A DNA stretch of 64,000 bases from Gemmatimonadota bacterium (GTDB taxonomy: Bacteria > Gemmatimonadota > Gemmatimonadetes > Longimicrobiales > Gaopeijiaceae), in NCBI GenBank assembly GCA_041390125.1, contig JAWKQN010000009.1, positions 62,001-126,000 of the forward strand, given 5' to 3'. Positions 34,617 to 42,762 of the stretch are shown here, piece by piece. Position 1 is the first letter of the stretch, and each line of letters starts with the position of its first letter. The notes below the pieces were generated by a model, which did not search any database, was not told the DNA's origin, and saw only the letters and a program-made list of their open reading frames with translations. Made by a program: the position numbers and the translations under genes.

Positions 34617-35918
34617 GTGCGCGTCGGTGTGGTGCTTCCGGCGGCGGGTGCGGGCGTCCGCATGGGCGGTGCGCCCAAGGCGTTCCTCGAGGTGGCCGGC
34701 CGTCCCCTCCTGGCCTGGTCATTGGACGTCTTCCTGGCCGATCCGCGGGTCGAGGTCGTCGTGGTGCTGCTGCCCCCCGGCGCCGCGGTCCCCGACTGGG
34801 TGGAGGAGCTGGCCCCGCGCGTCCGCGTCGCGCCCGGCGGGGAGACCCGCACGGCATCCGTGGCGGCCGGGCTGGATGTCCTTCCGGATGGGATCGACAC
34901 GGTCGTGGTACACGACGCCGCCCGACCGCGCGTGGACCTGGGTGCGCTCGACCGCTGCCTTGCGGTCGCCGCTCAGGACATCGCGGCGGTGGTCGGTCAT
35001 CCCGCCGTGGACACCATCAAGGAGGTGGAGGACGGAGTGGTGCAGGGGACGCCCGACCGACGTCGCCTCTGGCAGGTCCAGACGCCGCAGGTCTTCCCGC
35101 GTACGCTTCTGCAGCACGCACACGCGGCCGCCCGCGCCACCGGCGTGGACGGGACCGACGACGCCGCCCTGCTCGAGCGGGCAGGGCTTCCCGTGCAGGT
35201 CGTGGAGGGCAGCCGCTGGAACCTGAAGGTGACCGTGCCGGAGGACCGGGCGGTGGCGGAGAGCCTGCTGGCGCGTGCGCCGAGGCGGAGCGCCCCGCCC
35301 TCCACCGAGCGGGGCTGGGCGGCCCTCGTGACCCACGTCAGGTCGGGCGGCCTGATCGCCTACCCGACCGGCACCGTGTACGGGTTCGGGGGCGCGGCCA
35401 CCCCGGAGGGGGTGGCGGCGCTCGCGCGCCTGAAGCACCGCGAAGTGGCCCGGAAGCCGTTCCTGATCCTGCTGGAAGGTCCGGATGCGGCGCCCGGCCT
35501 GGCCTGGTCGGAGGAGGCGCGTCGGCTGTCCCGGGCGTTCTGGCCGGGCCCGCTCACCCTGATCGTCGGGGATCCCCGGCGGACCTTTCCGGCCGGCGTG
35601 CGTGGGCCCGAAGGCGGGGTGGCCGTCCGGGTGGATGCCCACCCGGTGGCCACCGAGATCGTCCGGCGGCTGGGGGCCCCCCTGACGTCGTCCAGCGCGA
35701 ACGCGCCGGGACAGCCGCCGGCCACGGACGGCCGGGGTGCGCTGGAGGCGCTGGAGGCGCTGGGCGCCGACGCCTCCGTCTGGGTGATCGACGCGGGGCC
35801 GGTCTCCGGCGGCGCCTCCTCGACGCTCGTGGACATGACCGGGCCCACGCCCAGATTGATACGCGCAGGCGCGCTCCCTCCCGCGAGGATCCGCGAGCAT
35901 GTCCGACTCGACGGCTGA
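34617..35918 (+). CDS. ispD: IspD-TsaC (YrdC) fusion protein
   Basis: 433-residue fusion. Residues 1-220 are a complete IspD (MEP pathway, makes CDP-methylerythritol): LPAAGAGVRMGGAPKAF, VVHDAARP, VDTIKEV and WQVQTPQVF, then TDDAALLER and GSRWNLKVT. Residues about 228-433 are a complete YrdC/TsaC domain that makes threonylcarbamoyl-AMP for tRNA t6A: YPTGTVYGFGG, LKHREVARKPF, FWPGPLTLIV and TSSSANAPGQP. No stop or restart separates the two. The Sua5 C-terminal domain is absent. The start GTG 34617 is 4 bases past dnaB. I do not know this combination from other genomes. Confidence 0.9.
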   Translation: MRVGVVLPAAGAGVRMGGAPKAFLEVAGRPLLAWSLDVFLADPRVEVVVVLLPPGAAVPDWVEELAPRVRVAPGGETRTASVAAGLDVLPDGIDTVVVHDAARPRVDLGALDRCLAVAAQDIAAVVGHPAVDTIKEVEDGVVQGTPDRRRLWQVQTPQVFPRTLLQHAHAAARATGVDGTDDAALLERAGLPVQVVEGSRWNLKVTVPEDRAVAESLLARAPRRSAPPSTERGWAALVTHVRSGGLIAYPTGTVYGFGGAATPEGVAALARLKHREVARKPFLILLEGPDAAPGLAWSEEARRLSRAFWPGPLTLIVGDPRRTFPAGVRGPEGGVAVRVDAHPVATEIVRRLGAPLTSSSANAPGQPPATDGRGALEALEALGADASVWVIDAGPVSGGASSTLVDMTGPTPRLIRAGALPPARIREHVRLDG

Positions 35919-36402
35919 CGTCCCCGAGGCTCCCCACCCGGAGCCCTACCGGCTCCTGTTCGTGTGTACGGGCAACACGTGTCGCAGCCCGATGGCGGAG
36001 GTCATCGCCCGGGAGCAGGTGCGGCGGCGGGGCTGGCCGCACGTGGAGGTGGGGTCGGCTGGGACATTCGCAAGCCGCGGAGGCCCGGCCGCCGAGGAGG
36101 CCCGTCGCGTGGCGGCGGAGCACGGGTTGGACCTGGAGGACCACCGCAGTCGGCCGCTGTCCGCGGAGGACGTGACGCGCGCGGACGTCATCCTGGGGAT
36201 GACCGCCAGCCACGTGGAGATGGCGGCCGGGCTCGGGGCGGGGGAGCGGGTGGCGCTCCTCGCGGAGCTGGGAGGGGGCGTGGCCGAATCGGTCCCCGAT
36301 CCGATCGGGCAGGGCATCGACGCCTACCGGGCCACGTGGCGGGTGCTCGAGCGCTGGATCGACGGCGTGCTGACCCGTCTGGAGCCGGTGGTGGCCCCAT
36401 GA
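35899..36402 (+). CDS. Low-molecular-weight phosphatase, YwlE-like
   Basis: 167-residue phosphatase of the LMW-PTP fold. The P-loop reads VCTGNTCRSPMAE, with Thr where tyrosine phosphatases usually have Ile or Leu. In Bacillus YwlE this Thr confers protein-arginine phosphatase activity. The general-acid loop DPIGQGIDAY is present. In Bacillus, ywlE follows the TsaC homologue ywlC, and here it overlaps the IspD-TsaC gene by 20 bases, so the neighbourhood is conserved. Whether an arginine kinase (McsB) exists in this genome is not visible. The gene overlaps aroE by 4 bases. Confidence 0.85.
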   Translation: MSDSTADVPEAPHPEPYRLLFVCTGNTCRSPMAEVIAREQVRRRGWPHVEVGSAGTFASRGGPAAEEARRVAAEHGLDLEDHRSRPLSAEDVTRADVILGMTASHVEMAAGLGAGERVALLAELGGGVAESVPDPIGQGIDAYRATWRVLERWIDGVLTRLEPVVAP

Positions 36403-37232
36403 GCGTGACATCGGCCACACGGATCTTCGCCCTGCTGGGCGATCCGGTCGCTCATTCGCGTTCGCCGCTGATGCAGAACGCGGCCCTGGCGGCCGCCGAC
36501 AAGGATGGGGTCTACGTGGCGCTGCGCTGCGACGAGGCCTCCTTCCCGCACATGCTCCGGGGGATCGCGCTGGCCGGCGGCGGCGGGAACGTGACGCTGC
36601 CGCACAAGGAGCGCGCCGCACGCGTGGTCGACGAAGGCACCGAGGATGTCCGCCGCACCGGGGCCTGCAACACCTTCTGGCTGGAGGACGGGCGGATCTG
36701 CGGAGACAACACCGACGTGGAGGGCTTCCGCCGCGCCCTGGACCTCTCGTTCCCCGGATCGCGCGTCGGCTGGCGGGTGCTGCTCCTGGGCGCCGGCGGC
36801 GCCGCGCGCGCCGTCCTGGTGGCCCTGTTGGACGAAGGCGTGGAGCACGTGGCCCTCCTCAACCGCACCGTGGAGCGCGCGCGCTCGGTGTCGCGGCGCA
36901 TCGGCGGCGAGCGCGTGCGGGTCGTCGAATCGGTGGAGTCCCTGGCCCGCGAGCGCTTCGACCTGGTCGTCAACTCCACCTCCCTCGGGCTGGGCGCGAG
37001 CGATGCCCGGCCCCTGGACCTGCGCCAGGTCGGGGAGGTGGGCGCGGTCTTCGACCTCCTCTACGGACGCGATACCGCGCTGCTCCGGGACGCTCGTGCG
37101 GCGGGACTGCCGAGCGCGGACGGGAGCGCCATGTTGCTCCACCAGGGTGCGGTGGCGTTCGAGCGCTGGTGGGGGGAGCCGGCTCCCGTGGAGGCCATGG
37201 AGCGCGCGCTGGGGCTTCCGGCACCGGCATGA
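36399..37232 (+). CDS. aroE: Shikimate dehydrogenase
   Basis: 277-residue NADP-dependent enzyme of aromatic amino acid synthesis. The shikimate-binding GDPVAHSRSPLMQNAAL and the catalytic Lys in NVTLPHKERAA are near the N-terminus. The Rossmann part carries GAGGAARAVLVAL and LLNRTVERA, and the late NSTSLGLG is typical. It overlaps the phosphatase gene before it and comF after it by 4 bases each. The longer open frame upstream is not AroE-like, so start 36399 is used. Confidence 0.94.
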   Translation: MSVTSATRIFALLGDPVAHSRSPLMQNAALAAADKDGVYVALRCDEASFPHMLRGIALAGGGGNVTLPHKERAARVVDEGTEDVRRTGACNTFWLEDGRICGDNTDVEGFRRALDLSFPGSRVGWRVLLLGAGGAARAVLVALLDEGVEHVALLNRTVERARSVSRRIGGERVRVVESVESLARERFDLVVNSTSLGLGASDARPLDLRQVGEVGAVFDLLYGRDTALLRDARAAGLPSADGSAMLLHQGAVAFERWWGEPAPVEAMERALGLPAPA

Positions 37233-37963
37233 GGCCCGGCGGGTGGGCCCGGCTTCTGGACCGGGTGCTCCCGCCCGCCTGCCCGGGTTGCCTCGGCCCC
37301 CTCGCCGTCCCATCCGACCCGCTCTGCGCCCGCTGCAGGCTCCGGTTGGCCCCGCTCCCGTGGCCCCGCTGCGACCGGTGCGGGGTGCCCCGGGGCACGG
37401 GTGCGGAGGGGCTGCCCTGTCGGGAGTGCGCCGGCTGGCCCGCGTCGCTGGCGTGGGCCCGGAGCGCGGTCGCCTTCGACGGTCCCGCCGTGCGGCTGGT
37501 GCACGGCCTCAAGTACCAGGGCTGGTGGCGGGTGGCCGACCTCATGGCCGCGCACATGGCACCGTTGTTGGCGGGGGTGCGCGGCGTGCTGGTCCCGGTG
37601 CCGACCACGCCCGGCCGCGCCCGGATCCGGGGCTACAACCAGGCTGAGCTGATCGCACGTAAGCTGTCCCTGGAGGCGGGGTTGGACGTCTTCGACGTGC
37701 TGGAGCGGGCCCCCGCCCGACGCTCCCAGGTCGCCTTGCCTCGCCTGGAGCGCATGGCTAACGTGGTGCAGGCCTTTCGGGTGCGGTCCGCGGCGCGGAG
37801 CGGGCTCCGGGGGGCCGAACTCATTTTGGTGGACGACGTCCTCACCACGGGAGCGACCGCCGCCGCCGTCGCGGGCGCGCTCTCCCGGGCCGGCCTCGCC
37901 CGCCTCGCGATCGTCACGTTCGCACGGACCCTTCCTCCGGGAGCCCGGGCGACGCCTCCATAG
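37229..37963 (+). CDS. comF: ComF-family phosphoribosyltransferase-like protein
   Basis: 244-residue protein with an N-terminal zinc finger (CPGC and CARC, then CDRC and CREC) and a PRTase domain containing the PRPP loop ILVDDVLTTGATAAA. LVPVPTTPGRARIRGYNQAELIA is the conserved ComF middle. In naturally competent bacteria ComF takes part in DNA uptake; a competence system cannot be inferred from this gene alone. It overlaps aroE and is followed 14 bases later by gap. Confidence 0.9.
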   Translation: MRPGGWARLLDRVLPPACPGCLGPLAVPSDPLCARCRLRLAPLPWPRCDRCGVPRGTGAEGLPCRECAGWPASLAWARSAVAFDGPAVRLVHGLKYQGWWRVADLMAAHMAPLLAGVRGVLVPVPTTPGRARIRGYNQAELIARKLSLEAGLDVFDVLERAPARRSQVALPRLERMANVVQAFRVRSAARSGLRGAELILVDDVLTTGATAAAVAGALSRAGLARLAIVTFARTLPPGARATPP

Positions 37964-37977
37964 GAGCTCCACCGCAC

Positions 37978-38997
37978 ATGGCCATTCGCGTCGCCATCAA
38001 CGGCTTCGGCCGCATCGGCCGCAACGTCCTGCGCGCGGCCAAGGAATCCGGCCGCACGGACCTCGACTTCGTGGCCGTCAACGACCTGACGGACAACGCC
38101 ACGCTGGCGCACCTGCTCAAGTACGATTCGGTCCACGGGGCCTACCCGGGTACGGTGGAGCTCTCCGACGACGGGCTCGTCGTGGACGGCGACGCGCTCA
38201 AGGTGCTCTCCGAGAAGGACCCGGCCCGGCTTCCCTGGAAGGATCTGGGGATCGACATCGTCATCGAGTCGACGGGTCGCTTCACCGACCGGGACAAGGC
38301 CGCCGCGCACCTCGAGGGCGGGGCGCGCAAGGTGATCATCTCCGCGCCGGCCAAGAAGGAGGACATCACCGTGGTCATGGGCGTCAACCACGAGGCCTAC
38401 GATCCCGACAGCCACCACGTGATCTCCAACGCCAGCTGCACCACCAACTGTCTCGCGCCGGTGGTCAAGGTCCTGCTGGACCGGTTCGGTTTCGAGAACG
38501 GCTTCATGACCACGGTCCACTCCTACACGAACGACCAGCAGATCCTCGACGCGCCCCACAAGGACCTGCGGCGCGCGCGCGCGGCCGCCATGTCCATCAT
38601 CCCCACCACCACGGGCGCGGCCAAGGCGACCGGCCTGGTGCTCCCCACCGTGAAGGGACGGATCGACGGCATCGCCATGCGGGTCCCCACACCGGACGTG
38701 TCCGTGGTGGACCTGGTGGCCACGGTCGGAAAGGCCACCAGCACCGAAGAGGTCAACCAGGCCTTCCGCGAGGCCGCCGAAGGCGACCTGCAGGGCATCC
38801 TGGCCTACTCGGACGAGCCGCTGGTGTCCATCGACTACACCGGCCACCCCGCCAGCTCGATCGTGGACGGGCTGTCCACGAACGTGTCCGGGACCCTCGT
38901 CAAGGTCATGTCCTGGTACGACAACGAGTGGGGCTACTCGCAGCGCGTGGTCGATCTGACCGCCTACGTGGGCGAGCGCCTGGGCGTGAACGTCTGA
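37978..38997 (+). CDS. gap: Glyceraldehyde-3-phosphate dehydrogenase, type I
   Basis: 339-residue glycolytic enzyme oxidising glyceraldehyde-3-phosphate with NAD+. NGFGRIGRN is the N-terminal dinucleotide motif, the catalytic Cys is in SNASCTTNCLAPV, and His in HSYTNDQQ and PTTTGAAKA follow. The ending SWYDNEWGYSQRVVDL is canonical. Ribosome site AGGAG is six bases before the start. pgk and tpiA follow 2.5 kb downstream, but the sigma factor and yebC interrupt the usual gap-pgk-tpiA operon. Confidence 0.97.
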   Translation: MAIRVAINGFGRIGRNVLRAAKESGRTDLDFVAVNDLTDNATLAHLLKYDSVHGAYPGTVELSDDGLVVDGDALKVLSEKDPARLPWKDLGIDIVIESTGRFTDRDKAAAHLEGGARKVIISAPAKKEDITVVMGVNHEAYDPDSHHVISNASCTTNCLAPVVKVLLDRFGFENGFMTTVHSYTNDQQILDAPHKDLRRARAAAMSIIPTTTGAAKATGLVLPTVKGRIDGIAMRVPTPDVSVVDLVATVGKATSTEEVNQAFREAAEGDLQGILAYSDEPLVSIDYTGHPASSIVDGLSTNVSGTLVKVMSWYDNEWGYSQRVVDLTAYVGERLGVNV

Positions 38998-39091
38998 CGG
39001 CTGACCTCCGTGGGTCCCGGCACGCGCCGGGGCCCGCGGGTCGGGCTCCAGGGTGTAACGAGCCTCTCCTCCTCCTCGTATGGTCCGGCCG

Positions 39092-39670
39092 ATGCGAGAC
39101 TCCAAGCTCTCGAGGGCGCGCACCGACGCGCAGGCGGCGCCGGGCAGCGCGCTTCCGGCCGACTTCGTCGTCTGGTACGATGAGCACCGGCCCACGGTCT
39201 TCCGGTACGTGCGGTTCCGCCTTGCCACCCGCGAGGCGGCGGAGGACGTGACCTCGGAGGTCTTCCTGAAAGCGCTGCGGTCCTTCGGGCGCTACGATCC
39301 CGCCAAGGCCTCGCCGCGTACCTGGCTGCTACGGATCGCCCGCAACGCGGTCACCGACCACCTGCGGGCGCTGCGGCGGCGTGGCTCGCTGCACGTCTCG
39401 CTGGACAAGGTGCCGGACCTCGTGTCGGGCGACGACTCGCCCGAGGTACGGTTGGTGCGGGAAGAGCGCGTGCAGCGCATCCTGAACGCCAGCAAGCGCC
39501 TTCGGCGCTCGGACCAGGAGATCCTCTCGCTCCGCTACGGGACCGGCCTCTCCAACCAGGAGATCGCCGAGACCATGGACGTGAGCCAGAACGCCGTGGC
39601 CGTCCGGATCCACCGGGCGCTCAAGCGGCTGAAGGACACGCTCGACCTCGATGCGGTCGAGCGGAGTTGA
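39092..39670 (+). CDS. ECF-type RNA polymerase sigma factor
   Basis: 192-residue extracytoplasmic-function sigma factor. Region 2 is seen as FVVWYDEHRPTVFRYV and REAAEDVTSEVFLKAL plus the -10-binding TWLLRIARNAVTDHLRA. Region 4 as RRSDQEILSLRYGTGLSNQEIAETMDVSQNAVAVRIHRAL. ATG 39092 is preferred to ATG 39080 because TATGGT at 39079-39084 looks like a -10 element that would start the transcript almost at 39092. The gene after it encodes a membrane protein of anti-sigma-like topology, suggesting a sigma/anti-sigma pair. No target promoter was identified. Confidence 0.9.
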   Translation: MRDSKLSRARTDAQAAPGSALPADFVVWYDEHRPTVFRYVRFRLATREAAEDVTSEVFLKALRSFGRYDPAKASPRTWLLRIARNAVTDHLRALRRRGSLHVSLDKVPDLVSGDDSPEVRLVREERVQRILNASKRLRRSDQEILSLRYGTGLSNQEIAETMDVSQNAVAVRIHRALKRLKDTLDLDAVERS

Positions 39671-39687
39671 CCCTCCACGAGGACGAG

Positions 39688-40479
39688 ATGCTCGCCTCTC
39701 GCGATAGAGAACAGATGCCTGCCGACCTGCTCGAGCTCCATCGGGAGCTGGAGACGATCGACATCCACGAGCGGCCCTCGTTCGGACCGGAGCTCCGGGC
39801 CGAGCTGGAGGACGCCGCCCGGCGCGGCTGGACCCGCCCCCGCCCGCGGACGCGGGTGCCCATGCTGATGGCCGCCTCGATCGTGCTGCTGTGCGGCCTG
39901 ATCGCCGCGCCGTCGGCGCGGGCGTCGATCGTCGAGCTGCTCGGCGCCGTGCAGACCCGGCTTGGAGGCGCCCCGGAGGTCGCTCCGCGGCCCGTGCCGG
40001 TGTCCCTCGAGCCACCCGGCAGCACCGACCTGGAGCAGGACCCGGTCTTCATCCCCCTGGCCGCGGCCCAACCGGAGGCCGAGCCCGTGGAGACGCCGGC
40101 ACCGTGGTCGGGCACGCTCGCCGACCTGGCGCCGTACGACGCGTATCCATCCCTGCTCGATCGAGACGGCGTCGACGACCTGGTGCGCTGGTTCTATCCC
40201 GACCGCCTGGAGCGGCAAGGGGTGGGAGGGGTGGTGCGCCTGATCCTGTGGGTCGAGGCCGACGGCAGCGTGGCCGACCGCCAGGTGGCGCGCACCTCCG
40301 GCAACGCCGCGCTGGATGCGGCCGCGCTGCGCGCCGCGGAGCACTTCCGGTTCACGCCGGCGCGCCGACGCGGACAGCCCGTGGGCACGTGGGTCGAGTT
40401 CGACGTGAACGTGCAGGCCGCCCCGGGGAGCCGCACGCTCTCGGGGATCGAATCCGTGCAGCCGGGGCGGATCCCCTAG
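39688..40479 (+). CDS. Putative anti-sigma factor with TonB C-terminal domain
   Basis: 263-residue single-pass membrane protein. About 70 cytoplasmic residues precede a helix (PMLMAASIVLLCGLIAAPSA). The periplasmic part is proline-rich and ends in a TonB C-terminal domain (residues about 165-250: LILWVEADGSVADRQVARTSG, then AAEHFRFTPARRRGQ). The position after an ECF sigma gene and the topology suggest an anti-sigma factor, but no zinc-binding HxxxC is present. TonB domains normally contact outer-membrane transporters. ATG 39688 has AGGA upstream; TTG 39667 is also open. Confidence 0.7.
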   Translation: MLASRDREQMPADLLELHRELETIDIHERPSFGPELRAELEDAARRGWTRPRPRTRVPMLMAASIVLLCGLIAAPSARASIVELLGAVQTRLGGAPEVAPRPVPVSLEPPGSTDLEQDPVFIPLAAAQPEAEPVETPAPWSGTLADLAPYDAYPSLLDRDGVDDLVRWFYPDRLERQGVGGVVRLILWVEADGSVADRQVARTSGNAALDAAALRAAEHFRFTPARRRGQPVGTWVEFDVNVQAAPGSRTLSGIESVQPGRIP

Positions 40480-40560
40480 CCGGCGTCCGCGGATCGGCGT
40501 CCCTGCGCGGGCGCATCCGCCGTCGCTGGAGGTCGCTGCCGCGCGGAGGGTACGCCCGAC

Positions 40561-40591
40561 GGGCGCGTCCGTGGTCCGCCGACGGACGCCC
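40561..40591. terminator. Convergent terminator between anti-sigma gene and yebC
   Basis: An inverted repeat (GCGTCCGT at 40565-40572 with ACGGACGC at 40582-40589), extended by GGG/CCC, lies immediately at the end of yebC. It could act in both directions. Confidence 0.45.
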
Positions 40592-41314
40592 CTACGCCAG
40601 GTTGTGGAAGACCCGCTGGACGTCGTCGTCCTGCTCGATCCGGTCGAGCAGCTCGAGCGCCTCGTTGGCCTGGTCCTCCGGAAGCTCCGTGGGGTTCAGC
40701 GGGATGTACTCGCTCTCGGCCGACAGCGGCGCGATTCCCCGCTCCTCGAAGGCGCGCTGCATCTGCCCGAAGTCCGCGAACGCACAGCGGATGACGAGGT
40801 GGGGCTCGCCCTTCTCGCCGGAGCCCTCCCCCATCTCCTCCAGCCCGTGATCGATGAGGTCCAGCTCCAGGGCCTCGGCGTCGATGCCCTCCGGATCGAG
40901 ACGGAAGACCCCCATGCGTTTGAACGCGAACGCGACGCTTCCCGTCGTGCCGAGGCTTCCGCCCCAGTGGTTGATGAGCGAGCGCAGGTTGGCCACGGTG
41001 CGGGTCGGGTTGTCCGTGGCGGTCTCGACGAGCATGGCCACACCGTGCGGCGCGTACCCCTCGTAGAGGATCTCCTCGTAGACCTCCGCGCCCTGTCCGG
41101 AGGCACGCTTGATCGCGGCCTCCACCTTGTCCTTGGGCATGTTCACGGCGCGCGCGTTCTGGATGACGCGCCGGAGGGCCGGGTTGTTCTCGGGCACCGG
41201 CCCGCCCGCCTTCACTGCGATCGCGATGTCCTTGCCGATGCGGGCGAACTGCTTCGCCATACGGTCCCAGCGGCGGAACATCGTCGCCTTCCGGGTCTCG
41301 AAGATACGTCCCAT
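40592..41314 (-). CDS. yebC: YebC/PmpR-family regulator
   Basis: 240-residue protein of the widespread YebC family, which now appears to act in translation at stalling sequences as well as in regulation. Family features include WDRMAKQFARIGKDIAIAVK, NPALRRVIQNARAVNMPKDKVE, YEGYAPHGVAMLVE and NPTRTVANLRS. The N-terminus MGRIFETRKATMF differs from the usual MAGHSKW. It is divergent from pgk. A TAGCTT hexamer upstream on the minus strand at about 41350 may be its -10. Confidence 0.93.
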   Translation of the reverse strand: MGRIFETRKATMFRRWDRMAKQFARIGKDIAIAVKAGGPVPENNPALRRVIQNARAVNMPKDKVEAAIKRASGQGAEVYEEILYEGYAPHGVAMLVETATDNPTRTVANLRSLINHWGGSLGTTGSVAFAFKRMGVFRLDPEGIDAEALELDLIDHGLEEMGEGSGEKGEPHLVIRCAFADFGQMQRAFEERGIAPLSAESEYIPLNPTELPEDQANEALELLDRIEQDDDVQRVFHNLA

Positions 41315-41544
41315 GCCGATGTCGGATCCGAGAGGAATTCAGGTCACGGCGACCAAGCTACACCATTGCGCGCCGGGAGCGAGGGCCGGCCCGGCCGAAT
41401 GGGACCTCGGAGTCCGTCGGAGGCGCGCCGCCGCCCCGGCTCCCGGTCCAACCCGCGTGCGCTTCCCTTCCGCCGGGTCGCGTGACAGCTTCGGGACACC
41501 GACCCGGGGGCCCGCCCCGGCCCGACCTTCCCGCCCCGACATCC

Positions 41545-42762
41545 ATGCGACGCAAGACGATCGACGACCTTCCCGAGGCGGCTCTGCGGGGCCGAACGGT
41601 CACCGTCCGTCTGGATCTGAACGTTCCCGTCTCCGACGACGGGCAGGTCCAGGACGACACCCGGATCACCGCCGTGCTGCCCACGCTGCGCCGTCTGCGG
41701 GAGGCCGGGGCGCGTCTGGTGCTGCTCTCCCACTTCGGTCGTCCCAAGGGAGCGCCCGACCCCCGCTACTCGCTCGCCCCCGTCTCCGAGCGGCTCTCCG
41801 CGCTGCTGGGCGCTCCTGTGCGCTTCCTGCCCCACTGGAAGGGGCCCGACGTCACGGAGGCCGTCGGGGCGCTGTCGGACGGGGAGCTCCTGCTGCTCGA
41901 GAACACGCGCTTCGACCCGGGGGAGACGGACAACGACGGGACGCTGGGCGAGGCCTGGGCGTCCTTCACGGACGTCTACGTCAATGACGCGTTCGGGGCT
42001 GCGCATCGCGCGCACGCCAGCACCGAGGCGCTGCCGCGCGCCGTTCGGGCCAAGGGCGGGGCAGCGGTCGCCGGTCTGCTGATGGAGCGTGAGCTGCGGT
42101 TCCTGGGCAGCGCCCTCGCCGATCCCGAGCGTCCGTTCGTGGCGGTGCTGGGCGGCGCCAAGATCTCGGGCAAGATCGACGTGGTGGAAGCCCTGCTGGG
42201 CCGGGTGGACCGACTCATCATCGGCGGCGCGATGGCCAACACCTTCTTCCTCGCGCTCGGCCTCGAGACCGGGGATTCCCTCGTCGAGCCCGACCGCGTG
42301 GACATGGCCAAGGAGCTGCTCGACCGGGCCGGGGACCGGCTGCTGTTGCCGGTGGATTGCGTGGTGGCGGACCGGATCGCAGCGGATGCCCGGACCCGTG
42401 TGGTCTCCCGCACGGCTGTGCAGCCGGGCGACCGGATCGGTGATGTGGGCCCCGACACCGTGCGCCTGTACACGGACGAAGTGGCCGGGGCCCGTACGCT
42501 GGTCTGGAACGGCCCCATGGGGGTCTTCGAGATGGAGCCCTTCGCGGCCGGTACGCTCGCGCTGGCAGAAGCCGTGGCCCGGGCCGCCGACCAGGGTGCC
42601 CTGGCGGTGATCGGAGGCGGGGACTCCGCGCTCGCCGCGGAGGTGGCCGGGGTGTCGGAGCGGATGACGCACGTGTCGACCGGTGGGGGGGCCTCGCTCG
42701 AGCTGCTGGCGGGAGCCGCGCTTCCGGGCGTGGAGGCCCTGAGCCCCGCGGAGGCCTCATGA
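41545..42762 (+). CDS. pgk: Phosphoglycerate kinase
   Basis: 405-residue glycolytic kinase producing ATP from 1,3-bisphosphoglycerate. The N-terminal signature VRLDLNVPVSDDG, LLSHFGRPKG, the NDAFGAAHRAHAS substrate helix, GGAKISGKI and the nucleotide-binding GGGDSALAAE near the C-terminus are complete. It begins a pgk-tpiA-secG run; tpiA overlaps by 4 bases. Start 41545 gives the normal family N-terminus. Confidence 0.97.
   Translation: MRRKTIDDLPEAALRGRTVTVRLDLNVPVSDDGQVQDDTRITAVLPTLRRLREAGARLVLLSHFGRPKGAPDPRYSLAPVSERLSALLGAPVRFLPHWKGPDVTEAVGALSDGELLLLENTRFDPGETDNDGTLGEAWASFTDVYVNDAFGAAHRAHASTEALPRAVRAKGGAAVAGLLMERELRFLGSALADPERPFVAVLGGAKISGKIDVVEALLGRVDRLIIGGAMANTFFLALGLETGDSLVEPDRVDMAKELLDRAGDRLLLPVDCVVADRIAADARTRVVSRTAVQPGDRIGDVGPDTVRLYTDEVAGARTLVWNGPMGVFEMEPFAAGTLALAEAVARAADQGALAVIGGGDSALAAEVAGVSERMTHVSTGGGASLELLAGAALPGVEALSPAEAS

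Noticed and set aside
39667..39687. TTG start of the TonB-domain gene overlapping the sigma factor stop
   Set aside because: No spacing for a ribosome site before TTG; ATG 39688 has AGGA four bases upstream.
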